NCBI RefSeq assembly: GCF_025150085.1
Contig: NZ_CP102280.1
Coordinates: 263,001 to 327,000, forward strand
Length of the DNA stretch: 64,000 nucleotides
Direction: 5' to 3'
DNA from: Dorea longicatena
GTDB taxonomy: Bacteria > Bacillota > Clostridia > Lachnospirales > Lachnospiraceae
Both the position numbers and the translations under genes were made by a program. This document shows, piece by piece, positions 34,543 to 43,010 of the stretch. The notes under the pieces were generated by a model, which saw only the letters and a list, made by a program, of their open reading frames with translations, was not told the origin of the DNA and ran no database searches. Position 1 is the stretch's first letter. Each line of letters opens with the position of its first letter.

Positions 34543-35209
34543 ATGCCAACAATATTAGTTGATTATGAGAATGTAAAAGGTTCTAATGGATTAAAGGGAA
34601 CGGATGTGTTATGTAGAGATGACACTTTAATAATCTTCTATAGCAAAAACTGCGGAAAAATACGATATGATTATACAGGAGATTAAAGAGAGTGGCTGTG
34701 AATTCCGGGTTATAAAATTAAAAGGTACAGGAAAGAATGCACTTGATTTTTATATTGCGGCAGAATGTGGAATCATTAGTGAAAGAGGAGAAAATGAGAT
34801 TGCAATCATAAGCAATGATAAAGGATTTCAGGCCGTTATTGATTTCTTTGGAGCGGATCAGAATGCGAATCGGATTCAAATTGTCAAAGCAGGAAATATA
34901 GAAAATGCACTTACATTATTTCATGCACCGGAGGATGCAGAGAGAAGAAAGAAAATACAGAATCGAAAATTATTATTAGATTTGTCTGCAGAGAGTGCCC
35001 GGATTGAAGAAGGTAACAGAATAAAAAAAGAATTGAAAAATATTCTGACTGGAACAGAATATGAATGCAAATCAGCGGAAATTATTGATTTTGTGAGTGC
35101 AAAGAGACATCAGGGGAAGAAAGACTTGTATATGGGAGCACTTCATCAATTTGGCAGAAAAGATGGCAGGAAAATATATCAATTATTAAAGCGTAAAATG
35201 AGTGAATGA
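34543..35209 (+). pseudogene. NYN/PIN-like RNase domain protein, frameshifted
   Basis: Two overlapping frames give one protein: MPTILVDYENVKGSNGLKGT to FYSKNCGKIRYDY in the first, then IQEIKESGCEFRVIKLKGTG, KNALDFYIAAECGI and AIISNDKGFQAVIDFF in the second. The DYEN, ALDF and SNDKGF motifs carry the acidic residues of NYN/PIN-type nucleases. The break is at about 34675, where GATTATACAGGAG seems to have lost two bases from GATTATATGCAGGAG. The start at 34543 follows AGGGGTGA. The rest to 35209 is helical and basic. It is probably inactive unless frameshifting occurs. Confidence 0.7.
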
Positions 35210-35327
35210 CAGGAATCATAAAGTCATGATTTTTGGCTGTTCTCTATAAGGTCAAGAATAGAATTATCCGATAAATTATGATAGGATGAAGTAAAGACAG
35301 ATTAGAATTCTGAAAGAGGAGAAATAT

Positions 35328-35735
35328 ATGACTAAGGAACAAATTATTGGTGCACTGAAAGCGGCGGCAAAACCATATGAAGAGTATTATATTGATGACG
35401 AAGTAGTGGATGCTATAAATACATATTCTAATCCTTACGAATTGGTGGCACCGATTTTAGAAATTATTGCGGACAATCCCTCGGTAGATTTTGGAATGCC
35501 GGGAGAACTGGTACATTTTGTTGAGCAGTTCTATAAAAATGGGTATGAAGAACTGTTAATTGCTTCAGTAAGTGAAAAACCAACCCCGCACAATATCTGG
35601 ATGCTTCATCGGTGTTACAATGATATTAATAATCCACAGCGTGATAAGTTTGCAGAAGTTATTAGAGAATTAAAAAATGAGGAATCGATTTCTGTAGAAA
35701 TCAAAGATGCTATTGATGAATTTGACTGGGAATAA
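35328..35735 (+). CDS. Acidic protein of unknown function
   Basis: 135 residues, strongly acidic, predicted soluble and helical: MTKEQIIGALKAAAKPYEEY, ILEIIADNPSVDFGMPGELV, and an end in IKDAIDEFDWE. GAGGAG precedes the ATG. I recognise no family; small acidic soluble proteins of this kind next to broken genes are sometimes immunity proteins, but no toxin gene is beside it. Just after its stop, another frame (about 35741-35820, DCLAYGDERQCRELYERALG) looks like the tail of a lost gene. Confidence 0.6.
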   Translation: MTKEQIIGALKAAAKPYEEYYIDDEVVDAINTYSNPYELVAPILEIIADNPSVDFGMPGELVHFVEQFYKNGYEELLIASVSEKPTPHNIWMLHRCYNDINNPQRDKFAEVIRELKNEESISVEIKDAIDEFDWE

Positions 35736-35848
35736 AATCAATGTGATTGTCTGGCATATGGAGATGAACGGCAATGTAGAGAACTATATGAAAGAGCTTT
35801 GGGGTATTATGAAAAGATGTAAAATCCTGAGAGCAGTGGGGACGGATG

Positions 35849-36390
35849 GTGAAAAAAAGAATAACATTTATGCTGGTTGTAACATTGATATCTGGATGCG
35901 GGAAAACATTTCTGAGTAGATTATTCAGATCAGATCACGGAGAGTTTACAGAAATCCTTACAGATTTTCTGGATGCGGCAATCAGAATGATAAGAAGAAA
36001 ATAGAAAAATTATTTGCAAAAAATGTATCAGGAGAAAAATTTGAAAAGCAACCGGACAAATTTCTTGAATTTTACAGCGAGACAATAAAAGACGGAACTC
36101 TTGATAAGGATAGTATTTTAATGAGAGTAACAGGAAGTCAGGACAGAAATTTTTATCGTATAATGGATTCAGGTGCAAAAATAACAAAAGGAAATCAGAC
36201 TTATTATATTTATATGGAGGTTGTCACGGCGGATAAGGAACATCCGGAAAATAAAGGAATTCAGATTATTGATTTGGCCACAAAGAAGGCGTATAATGAC
36301 AGATATTTTCTCTGGCATTCGAAAAAAGGAATCTTTACACAGGAGAAAGTCTGTGAAGATTATCGGACGATGCTTATATTCGGAAAATGA
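35849..36390 (+). pseudogene. Lipoprotein gene with frameshift (DUF5104-like)
   Basis: GTG 35849 starts VKKRITFMLVVTLISGCGKT, a signal peptide with lipobox LISGC, and the frame runs to FTEILTDFLDAAIR before stopping at 36003. The protein then continues in another frame with NDKKKIEKLFAKNVSGEKFE and on to YRTMLIFGK at 36390. Loss of one A near 35985 (AGAAATGAT to AGAATGAT) would explain it. The layout resembles DUF5104-type lipoproteins, though this is tentative. An ATG at 36121 could only make the C-terminal half. Confidence 0.6.
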
Positions 36391-36414
36391 TTAAAACGAT
36401 AAGGAGGGATTCTC

Positions 36415-36666
36415 ATGAAAGCAACAGGATGCAAAAAAATCTACAATGCAGAAAATATCATTGAGGCAGAGATGCTGGTAGAAATGCTAAAAGAAAATGG
36501 AATTGCTGCATTCACACAGGAACCAAGCTCAAGTGTAGCAGCATATGGAGTTGCCGGATTCGGAGTATACGGCGTTGATATCTGGGCAGAGGCGGATGAA
36601 GCAGAAAAAGCAGTGCAGATTATAGAGGAGATTGAAAAATCTCTGGATACAGAGAATGCGGAATAA
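36415..36666 (+). CDS. DUF2007-type small protein
   Basis: 83 residues. The start KKIYNAENIIEAEMLVEMLK followed by ENGIAAFTQEPSSSVAAYGV and VDIWAEADEAEKAVQIIEEI is the layout of DUF2007, a small alpha/beta domain sometimes called a putative signal transducer. Function unknown. AAGGAGG precedes ATG 36415. It stands downstream of the broken lipoprotein gene. Confidence 0.85.
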   Translation: MKATGCKKIYNAENIIEAEMLVEMLKENGIAAFTQEPSSSVAAYGVAGFGVYGVDIWAEADEAEKAVQIIEEIEKSLDTENAE

Positions 36667-36669
36667 AAG

Positions 36670-36716
36670 AATAGAGAGAAATACAGAGAGCCTGCCACTG
36701 GCAGCTTCTCCCGAAA
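36670..36716 (-). repeat. Dispersed intergenic repeat, partial copy D
   Basis: Read on the minus strand: GGGAGAAGCTGCCAGTGGCA, then GGCTCTCTGTATTTCTC. This matches the second half of copy C (GCCAGTGGCAGGATTTCTGTATT) and part of A and B, but the TACCAAAGTATGCAAG part is missing. It is in the opposite orientation to the other copies. Confidence 0.6.
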
Positions 36717-36734
36717 ACATGACGATGAAAATAA

Positions 36735-36770
36735 GGGCAGTGTTGATTACAATGATAATCAGCACTGCCC
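36735..36770. terminator. Bidirectional terminator
   Basis: GGGCAGTGTTGATTA and TAATCAGCACTGCCC form a 15-bp stem with one G-U pair and a 6-base loop. On the minus strand it is followed by TTATTTTC, serving the RibD-like gene; on the plus strand it ends the DUF2007 transcript, with a poorer T-run. Confidence 0.75.
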
Positions 36771-36829
36771 TTGGTAGTATCAGTTCACTTAAATTTCCAT
36801 ACGATAGATATGCAATAACTATACAATAA

Positions 36830-37504
36830 TTATACATTATACCGAATCCAGATCGCATCACTGTCAAATCTCTGCACATTTGTAAGCTTCAGATGTGCCA
36901 GCGGATGATCCATGGCGAAGCCGTCGAAGACAGAAGGCATTTCCCGTCTGGCATCGATTCCAGCACCCATCAGGATGCTGATCTCGTCCAGAAGTCCGGC
37001 ATCCAGGAAACCGGTATTGATTGCAGGACCGCCGACGATACCCATGCGTTCTACGCCGAATTCAGAAGCGAGGATCTCGCAGGCACGTACGAGATCGATC
37101 CGTTCTTTTCCGCAGGCAATCCATGAGATATGCTGTCCGTCCAGATATGCCAGATATTCTTTCGTTACCTGTTCACTTGTGATGATCAGGTAAGGCTTGT
37201 CCATATCAGAGGCATCCGGCCAGAGAAGCTTTCCCTTGGTATCAACGATAATTTCATAGCCTTTGGCATCAGCTTTTTTAGAAAATCCTTCCTGGGTATA
37301 TGTTTCAGAATTTTTTGCTTCGAAGAATCCAGGTTCAGCCATCTCAAGTTCCGCAGTGACACGGCCGCTCACGGTAGTCGGAACATTCAGTTCGTCCAGT
37401 GTCTTATAATAGTCCTCGACACCCGGAAGCTGGGATGTCATGGCACAGTCGATTCTGCCATCAACAGAAGTCATCATGTGGCAGATAATATATGGTTTGT
37501 TCAT
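36830..37504 (-). CDS. Dihydrofolate reductase family protein (RibD C-terminal domain)
   Basis: 224 residues. It begins KPYIICHMMTSVDGRIDCAM, a typical RibD reductase-domain start, then VVDTKGKLLWPD-like NADPH-binding part (IIVDTKGKLLWPDASDMDKP) and MGIVGGPAINTGFLDAGLLD with ILMGAGIDARREMP. Stand-alone members of this family are NADPH-dependent reductases of unknown substrate; riboflavin synthesis is not implied because ribA, ribB and ribH are not here. It is followed leftward by the broken aldo/keto reductase only upstream. Confidence 0.85.
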   Translation of the reverse strand: MNKPYIICHMMTSVDGRIDCAMTSQLPGVEDYYKTLDELNVPTTVSGRVTAELEMAEPGFFEAKNSETYTQEGFSKKADAKGYEIIVDTKGKLLWPDASDMDKPYLIITSEQVTKEYLAYLDGQHISWIACGKERIDLVRACEILASEFGVERMGIVGGPAINTGFLDAGLLDEISILMGAGIDARREMPSVFDGFAMDHPLAHLKLTNVQRFDSDAIWIRYNV

Positions 37505-37583
37505 CTTAGTAACCTCTCTATGATCAGAAAATATTTTGATTAAATATTTGATTTATAATATGTTTATCTCTTTTTTGAATAAT

Positions 37584-38215
37584 TTACAGTTTTCCGCCGT
37601 ATACCGGGAATCCGCTGCTTTCTCCATAGCTTTCGATATGTTTGAAATTCTTCAGAACTTCCATATCTTCGGCACTAATCTCAAAGTCTACATCGGCATT
37701 TGTCTTCATATGTTCTGGATTACCGGTTTTAGGAAGTGAAATCGCACCGAGCTGCAGTGTATAACGGATGCAAAGCTGTGGAACAGATACTCCGTATTTT
37801 TCAGCCATAGAGGCAATCTCCGGCTGGTGTAAAATCTCGCCATGAGCGATTGGGGAGTAAGCTTCTACAGCGATACCCTTCTTCTGGCAGTACTCAACAA
37901 GTTCCAGAGGAGTGTTGCTGATGTGAAGAAGAATCTGATTTACCATAGGTTTGCTTTGGCATCTTCATAAGTTTTATGCTCTGCAGCAACTTTGGATACA
38001 ATGAATAATTCTTCTCTCGGAATACCACATGTACGGATTCCTTCGCCGACACCACGCTCATTTCCGTAAGCCTGTGCAGTGTCAAAATGTCTGTAGCCGA
38101 GATCGGCAGCAGCTTTGACTGCATCAGCGACTTTATCATCATCGATGAACTATGTTCCAAGTCCTAATTGAGGAATTTCCACACCGTTACTTAATGTTAA
38201 TTTTTTATTGTACAT
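37584..38215 (-). pseudogene. Aldo/keto reductase, nonsense codon and internal deletion
   Basis: ATG 38215 begins MYNKKLTLSNGVEIPQLGLG followed by T and an amber codon where relatives have Trp, then [20 protein letters not shown] and [15 protein letters not shown]. After [11 protein letters not shown] the sequence jumps to [20 protein letters not shown] in a changed frame, so roughly 80 residues, including part of the barrel, are missing. The end ESSGFPVYGGKL is normal. The gene was a cytosolic NADPH-dependent reductase and is now dead. It still has a MerR-type promoter upstream. Confidence 0.85.
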
Positions 38216-38245
38216 TTCTAAGATCTCCTTTCAGTTTCTGAGTTC

Positions 38246-38276
38246 ATACTAGCACTTGAAGCGGACTCCAAGTCAA
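38246..38276 (-). promoter_or_regulatory. MerR-type promoter of the dead reductase gene
   Basis: On the minus strand TTGACT (38276-38271), a 19-bp spacer, and TAGTAT (38251-38246). The spacer holds the dyad ACTTGGAG-tccg-CTTCAAGT. A 19-bp spacer with a central dyad is the hallmark of promoters twisted open by MerR-family activators. No MerR gene is in the window. Confidence 0.65.
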
Positions 38277-38286
38277 TAGATTTTCA

Positions 38287-38323
38287 GAAAAAGCTTTCAA
38301 AAAAAGCTTTCAAAAAAAGCTTG
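38287..38323. repeat. Short tandem repeat, three units
   Basis: Three units of about 13 bases with the pattern A5-7 GCTT(TC): GAAAAAGCTTTC, AAAAAAAGCTTTC and AAAAAAAGCTTG. It sits in the 344-bp gap 38216-38559 between the dead reductase and degV. Nothing else with a gene-like signal was seen in this gap apart from the MerR-type promoter. Confidence 0.7.
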
Positions 38324-38559
38324 TAAAAAATTTTTTGAAAAATGCTCCGAAAAAATCCCGGTAAATTTACAGGAAGCTGCGGCTATGCCTTTTCCTTAAA
38401 AAGTATAAAATTTTAAGAAAGTATGAAGCATAGTTATATACACTTGAGATACCCTGTGTTATACTGTTCTACGTTTCCAAGAATGTAGTATTGAAAACTA
38501 CATGTAAAATGTATGAGAAATTTATTTTTACAGAACATATAAGTAGAGAGGTAATGGAT

Positions 38560-39459
38560 ATGCAGAAGAAAGTGCAGATTGTCAGTGACGGATCGTTGGA
38601 TCTTTCGCAGGAGATTACAAAAGAGCATGATATAGAGGTTGTGCCATTCTATGTGTCTTTTGACAGTGAGACATATCAGAAGGAAATGGTGGAATTAGGG
38701 GTCAGAGATTTTTATAACGAAATGGTGGAACACCCGGATGTATTTCCGAAGTCTTCCATGCCATCGGTGGATGACTTCTATCAGGTGTTCGAAAAAAGTG
38801 TGAAAGAGCAGATTCCGGTTATCTGCATCTGTATTACCCGCAAATTCAGCGGTTCACTGCAGTCGGCAACTGTCGCAAAGGAAATGATCGAAGAAGAGTA
38901 CCCGGATGCAAAGATTACGCTGATCGACTCAACGGTGAATACAGTACTGCAGGGGCTTTTCGTGTTAGAAGCATGCAGACTGCGTGATATGGGATTGGGA
39001 TATGAAGAAATTGTGGAGAAAATTCTTCCGATACGCGAGACGGGACGGATCTTCTTTACAATCGGAAGTATTGATTATCTGAGACATGGTGGACGAATCG
39101 GTAAACTGGCCGGGATAGCTGCCGGAGCACTGGGGATAAAACCGATGATTACATTAAAAGAAGGGGAAATCTTCAGTTCCGGACTGGCAAGAAACCGTAT
39201 CAAGTCTATGAAAAAGGTTGTAGATATGACGAAAAATTATCTGGACGAGATCGATGCAAAACCTGGTGAATATAATTTTTGCATCGGATATGGTTATGAC
39301 TATGACGAGGCAGTCAGATTCCGTGAGATGATAAAGGATCTGATAAAAGAACGGCTTGGAATCGATGAGATCGGAATCTACCAGATTGGAGCAACGATTG
39401 GTGTGCATACAGGACCGTATCCGCTTGGTGTCGGAATTATTAAGAAGGCAGAAGTTTAA
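38560..39459 (+). CDS. DegV family fatty-acid-binding protein
   Basis: 299 residues. N-terminus QKKVQIVSDGSLDLSQEITK, then VVPFYVSFDSETYQKEMVEL, SMPSVDDFYQVFEKS, CITRKFSGSLQSATVAKEMI, and IGSIDYLRHGGRIGKLAGIA, all typical of DegV. These bind a fatty acid; relatives (FakB) present it to the kinase FakA. No fakA is adjacent. ATG 38560 lies eight bases after AGAGAGG; ATG 38554 is possible but too close to the site. It ends at a clear terminator. Confidence 0.92.
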   Translation: MQKKVQIVSDGSLDLSQEITKEHDIEVVPFYVSFDSETYQKEMVELGVRDFYNEMVEHPDVFPKSSMPSVDDFYQVFEKSVKEQIPVICICITRKFSGSLQSATVAKEMIEEEYPDAKITLIDSTVNTVLQGLFVLEACRLRDMGLGYEEIVEKILPIRETGRIFFTIGSIDYLRHGGRIGKLAGIAAGALGIKPMITLKEGEIFSSGLARNRIKSMKKVVDMTKNYLDEIDAKPGEYNFCIGYGYDYDEAVRFREMIKDLIKERLGIDEIGIYQIGATIGVHTGPYPLGVGIIKKAEV

Positions 39460-39541
39460 GCAGCTGAAAAGGTTGAATGGGTAGATGGTGGAGAGAAACC
39501 GATGCCCATAATCAGCGAAAATAGAATAGGGATAGATAAAG

Positions 39542-39577
39542 ATACCTGAGAAGAGAAATCTTTTCGGGTATTTTTTG
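39542..39577 (+). terminator. Intrinsic terminator of degV gene
   Basis: ATACCTGAGAAGA and TCTTTTCGGGTAT pair over 13 bp with two G-U pairs around GAAA, followed by TTTTTG. Confidence 0.85.
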
Positions 39578-39680
39578 TTACTGATGGTAATTTTATACCC
39601 CATCTGATGTTATAAACTATAGACATAAAAGGGAAAACAAATCAAAATCATTATTTTTCAAAGAAATGGAGGAACTGGCA

Positions 39681-39782
39681 ATGAAAGGTTTTAACACAGG
39701 TGACGGTTACATGGGAATGGTAGATGGCGAATATATCTTATTTGCCAGCGAGGCGGATTATTATGATTATGTAAATGATTAG
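39681..39782 (+). CDS. 33-residue small protein
   Basis: ATGGAGG lies 10 bases before the start ATG 39681. The peptide is MKGFNTGDGYMGMVDGEYIL followed by FASEADYYDYVND. It has a GYMGMVDGEYILFASEADYY core with a beta-hairpin look and an acidic-aromatic end. I recall similar small proteins in related genomes but cannot confirm this here. A leader resembling that of the HIRAN gene stands upstream (39587 onward). Function unknown. Confidence 0.55.
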   Translation: MKGFNTGDGYMGMVDGEYILFASEADYYDYVND

Positions 39783-39878
39783 AAATCAAGGCAGAATTTT
39801 CAGAAAAACAAAGAACTATGGAATCTATTTCCAACGCATGTGCTATACTGAACTTAATTAACCAGAAGGAGAAGTTCT

Positions 39879-40448
39879 ATGCAGGTATCAGATAAATTAA
39901 TCAAGCCATTGACAGAAGCAAAATATTTAAATGCCGACAACGTAAGCAGATACCGCTGTATCATGCGTATCTTTTTCGAGCATTATGAGAAATTAAAATA
40001 TTGGCTGTATCAGGAAGAGGTCTATGAAGAAATGATACAGGACCCGCTTTTTGCGGATTACAGACCGGAACAGTGCCAGTAGGATCTCACCATGCTGACA
40101 GGAAATTCGCATGCATTTGACAATGGAACTGCAGCAGGAAATTTCCTGTATCAGATGATACAGATGGATCTATTTGCAAAGTCGGGAATCCGGGTATATT
40201 ATGCGGGTGACCTTGACCCGGAAGGAATACTGATCGCACAGAAATTATCACAGTATTATAAGGGAGAATTTCATTACTGGCATATGGAAACGGCGGATTA
40301 TGAGAAGTGCAGGTCAGAGGAAGTGATATCGCCGAAGCGTATGAAGATACTGGAGCGGATTACGGATGGGAGATTGAAACCGGTGGTGGATAGGATCGAA
40401 GAGTATGGGACTGCCGTGTATCAGGAGATGTTGGTGGAGGAGATGTGA
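39879..40448 (+). pseudogene. Fused remnant of DUF2397 (TIGR02677) and DUF2399 (TIGR02679) proteins
   Basis: A single frame broken by TAG at 40080. Before it, IKPLTEAKYLNADNVSRYRC and IMRIFFEHYEKLKYWLYQEE match the N-terminus of the TIGR02677/DUF2397 family. After it, a short piece (DLTMLT) continues that family, then GIRVYYAGDLDPEGILIAQK onward matches the toprim-like end of the DUF2399/TIGR02679 family. In complete clusters these two are separate genes next to TIGR02678 and an SMC-like TIGR02680 protein. So a deletion fused the first and another gene and removed the rest. Confidence 0.65.
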
Positions 40449-40450
40449 TT

Positions 40451-41432
40451 ATGCCAAAAGGAACAAATCAAAAGCTAAAATTATACCGTCTCGCACAGAT
40501 CATGTTGGAAAATACAGATGATGAACACTATATTACCATGCCGGAAATCATGGAAGAACTGGGAAAATACGAAGTGACCGCAGATCGCAAAACAATCTAT
40601 GCAGATCTGCGTGATCTGTCTGTACTCGGGATCGAGGTAGAGGGCGAACCCATCGGCAACCGCTATCATTACCGCGTAGTCAACCGCCCATTCGAACTGC
40701 CGGAATTAAAGCTTCTGGTAGATTCCATCCAGTCTTCCAAATTCATTACAGAGAAGAAGACCAACACACTGATAAAAAAGCTGGAAAAGCTGGTCAGCAA
40801 ATACGATGCACAGAGGCTGCAGCGACAGGTGTATGTATCCGGAAGAATTAAGACGATGAATGAAAGCATCTATTATACTGTCGATGCAATCCACAATGCG
40901 ATTTCTGAAAATAAGAAGATCAAGTTCCAGTATTTCCAGTGGAATGTGAAGAAAGAGATGGAACTGCGTCACGGAGGAGCATGGTATCATATCAGCCCGT
41001 GGGGATTGTCCTGGGATGATGAGAATTATTATATGATCGGATATGATACAGAGGCGCAGCTGATCAAGCATTACCGGGTGGATAAGATGCTGCATATCCG
41101 GATGTCGGATGAATCCCGCGAGGGAAGAGAACACTTCAAGAAGCTGGATATGGCGGATTATGCCAAGAAGAGTTTCGGAATGTTCAGGGGAAAGGAAACG
41201 TCTGTAAAGATGCTGGTAAATAACAGCCTTGCGGGCGTGATCATTGACCGGTTCGGTGATGATTCCGGAAGATGAGGATTATTTCCGGGTGAATGTGGAC
41301 GTGCATGTGAGCAAACAGTTCCTGGGATGGGTATTCTCGCTGGGGGAAGCAGTTAAGATCATTGGACCGGATGAGGTTGTGGAGCAGATGCGGGGAGAGG
41401 CCCGGAGGCTTATGGAGCAGTATGGGGAGTAG
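40451..41432 (+). pseudogene. WYL-domain transcriptional regulator, frameshifted near the C-terminus
   Basis: First frame: KLKLYRLAQIMLENTDDEHY, TADRKTIYADLRDLSVLGIE (helix-turn-helix), then the WYL part KIKFQYFQWNVKKEMELRHG and WYHISPWGLSWDDENYYMIG, ending wrongly at 41275 after VIIDRFGDDSGR. A second frame gives MIPEDEDYFRVNVDVHVSKQ and FLGWVFSLGEAVKIIGPDEV, the missing C-terminal domain. The break is near 41262. ATG 40451 follows GGAGGAG. It overlaps the end of the DUF2397/2399 remnant and was probably its regulator. The truncated protein might still bind DNA. Confidence 0.75.
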
Positions 41433-41491
41433 GAAATGGATTCTAAAATAGCAAAACAAGAACACGATTGTAAACTTGCAAGAAAAATAAG

Positions 41492-41520
41492 TTGACAATC
41501 AAAGCGAAATACGATAAATT
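41492..41520 (+). promoter_or_regulatory. bioY promoter
   Basis: TTGACA (41492-41497), 17 bp, TAAATT (41515-41520). The -10 box touches the left half of the BirA operator, so BirA bound there would block polymerase. Confidence 0.7.
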
Positions 41521-41551
41521 GTTAACCATAAACGGAAAGGAAGGTTAACAA
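41519..41551 (+). promoter_or_regulatory. BirA (biotin repressor) operator
   Basis: TTGTTAACC (41519-41527), 15-bp spacer, GGTTAACAA (41543-41551). This is the classic BirA operator, with perfect 9-base half-sites. It ends four bases before the bioY ATG and covers its ribosome binding site (GGAAGG). Confidence 0.92.
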
Positions 41552-41555
41552 TTTA

Positions 41556-42119
41556 ATGAACACAAAAACAAAAAAATTATCCACCGTAAGTATGGTATTA
41601 TGCGGAATGTTCGCAGCGCTGGTTGCCATAGGAGCATTTATCCAGATCCCGGTTCCATATATGGATTATTTCACACTTCAGTTCTTTTTCGTACTGCTTG
41701 CAGGATTGATTCTGGGGGCTGATAAGGGAGCAATATCTGTAGGATGTTATGTATTACTGGGACTTGTCGGAGTACCAATCTTTGCAGCAGGCGGAGGAAT
41801 CGGATACATATTCCGGCCAAGCTTTGGTTATCTGGTCGGATTCATTGTAAGCGCATATGTAACCGGAAAAGTATGCGAAAAGCTGAAAGCAAGTTACAAG
41901 AACTATCTGCTTGCCTGTCTGGCCGGATTTGTTGTGACATATGCAATCGGAATCGTGTATAAATTTATAATCTTAAACTTTTATGCACATACACCGGCAA
42001 CGTTGGGCGTGATCTTTTTGTCCTGCTTCCCATTAGATATGCCTGGAGATTTTGTATTATGTCTGCTGGCAGCCGGTGTGGGACTTAGAATGCGGAAAAG
42101 CGGATTTTATCTGAGTTAA
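41556..42119 (+). CDS. bioY: Biotin transporter substrate-binding component BioY
   Basis: 187-residue membrane protein, S component of an ECF-type biotin uptake system. Six hydrophobic helices; family features are MVLCGMFAALVAIGAFIQIP, PVPYMDYFTLQFFFVLLAGL, GGGIGYIFRPSFGYLVGFI and the end FLSCFPLDMPGDFVLCLLAA. It is controlled by a BirA operator and followed by bioD 20 bp on. No ecfA or ecfT gene is near, so it probably shares a common energising module. Confidence 0.94.
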   Translation: MNTKTKKLSTVSMVLCGMFAALVAIGAFIQIPVPYMDYFTLQFFFVLLAGLILGADKGAISVGCYVLLGLVGVPIFAAGGGIGYIFRPSFGYLVGFIVSAYVTGKVCEKLKASYKNYLLACLAGFVVTYAIGIVYKFIILNFYAHTPATLGVIFLSCFPLDMPGDFVLCLLAAGVGLRMRKSGFYLS

Positions 42120-42139
42120 TAAAAAAGGGGCATGAGATT

Positions 42140-42808
42140 ATGGCAAAAGGAATATTTGTGACGGGCACAGGCACAGATGTAGGAAAGACGTATGTCACAG
42201 CATTAATCGTGAAAAAGCTGGCGGATGCAGGAATCCATGCAGGCTATTATAAGGCTGCATTATCAGGTGCAGAGTCCATAGAAGAAAGTGACGCAGGCTA
42301 TGTAAAGAAGATTGCCGGTATCACACAGGAAGACAGCAGCTTACTGTCATATCTGTATCAAAATGCGGTGTCTCCGCATCTGGCTGCCAGAATAGAAGGG
42401 AATCCGGTTGATCCGGAAACGGTAAAAGCAGATTTTGACAGGGTAAAGAAAGCGTTCGATTATGTCACGGTAGAAGGAAGCGGCGGTATTGTATGTCCGA
42501 TCCGCTGGGATGAAGAACATGAGATCCTGCTGGAAGATATTGTGAAAATGCTGCATCTGAATACTCTGGTGATCGCAGATGCCGGACTTGGCACGATCAA
42601 TGCGGTTGTCCTGACGGTAGAATACATCCGGAATCACGGAATGGATGTAAAAGGAATCATTCTGAATCATTACTCGGGTGGGGCGATGCAGGAAGATAAT
42701 GAGAAAATGATCGAGAGATTAACGGGGGTCCCGGTGATTGCCAGGGTAAGAGATGGTGACAGGGAGCTTGAGGTTGATCTGGAAGTGTTGAAAAGGGTGT
42801 ATGATTGA
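42140..42808 (+). CDS. bioD: Dethiobiotin synthase
   Basis: Makes dethiobiotin from diaminopelargonate, CO2 and ATP, the penultimate step of biotin synthesis. 222 residues with the P-loop IFVTGTGTDVGKTYVTALIV at the N-terminus, YYKAALSGAESIEE (substrate lysine), VTVEGSGGIVCPI and VIADAGLGTINAVVLTVEYI. It lies in a bioY-bioD unit behind a BirA operator. bioA, bioB and bioF are not in the window, so the pathway must be completed elsewhere or fed by uptake. Confidence 0.93.
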   Translation: MAKGIFVTGTGTDVGKTYVTALIVKKLADAGIHAGYYKAALSGAESIEESDAGYVKKIAGITQEDSSLLSYLYQNAVSPHLAARIEGNPVDPETVKADFDRVKKAFDYVTVEGSGGIVCPIRWDEEHEILLEDIVKMLHLNTLVIADAGLGTINAVVLTVEYIRNHGMDVKGIILNHYSGGAMQEDNEKMIERLTGVPVIARVRDGDRELEVDLEVLKRVYD

Positions 42809-43010
42809 TGATGAGAAGAGGGAATTGACTGCGGTTGATTTCCTTTTTTGATGTATGGAAATAAAAAAGGTGAGAATATTATACCCCACCATCTGAATTA
42901 TACTATACACATCAAAGGGAATAAAACAGAATTCCGGGAGATAAAAGTAATTATAAGACAACAAATTAAATTCAGATGAACACGTTTTCAAAGCGAAAGG
43001 AGCACACACA

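Noticed and set aside
34667-35209. Programmed frameshift in the NYN/PIN-like gene
   Set aside because: No slippery heptamer or downstream pseudoknot is visible, and a 2-base loss explains the break.
38287-38323. Short tandem repeats as a CRISPR start
   Set aside because: Units are 12-13 bp, A-rich and without spacers.
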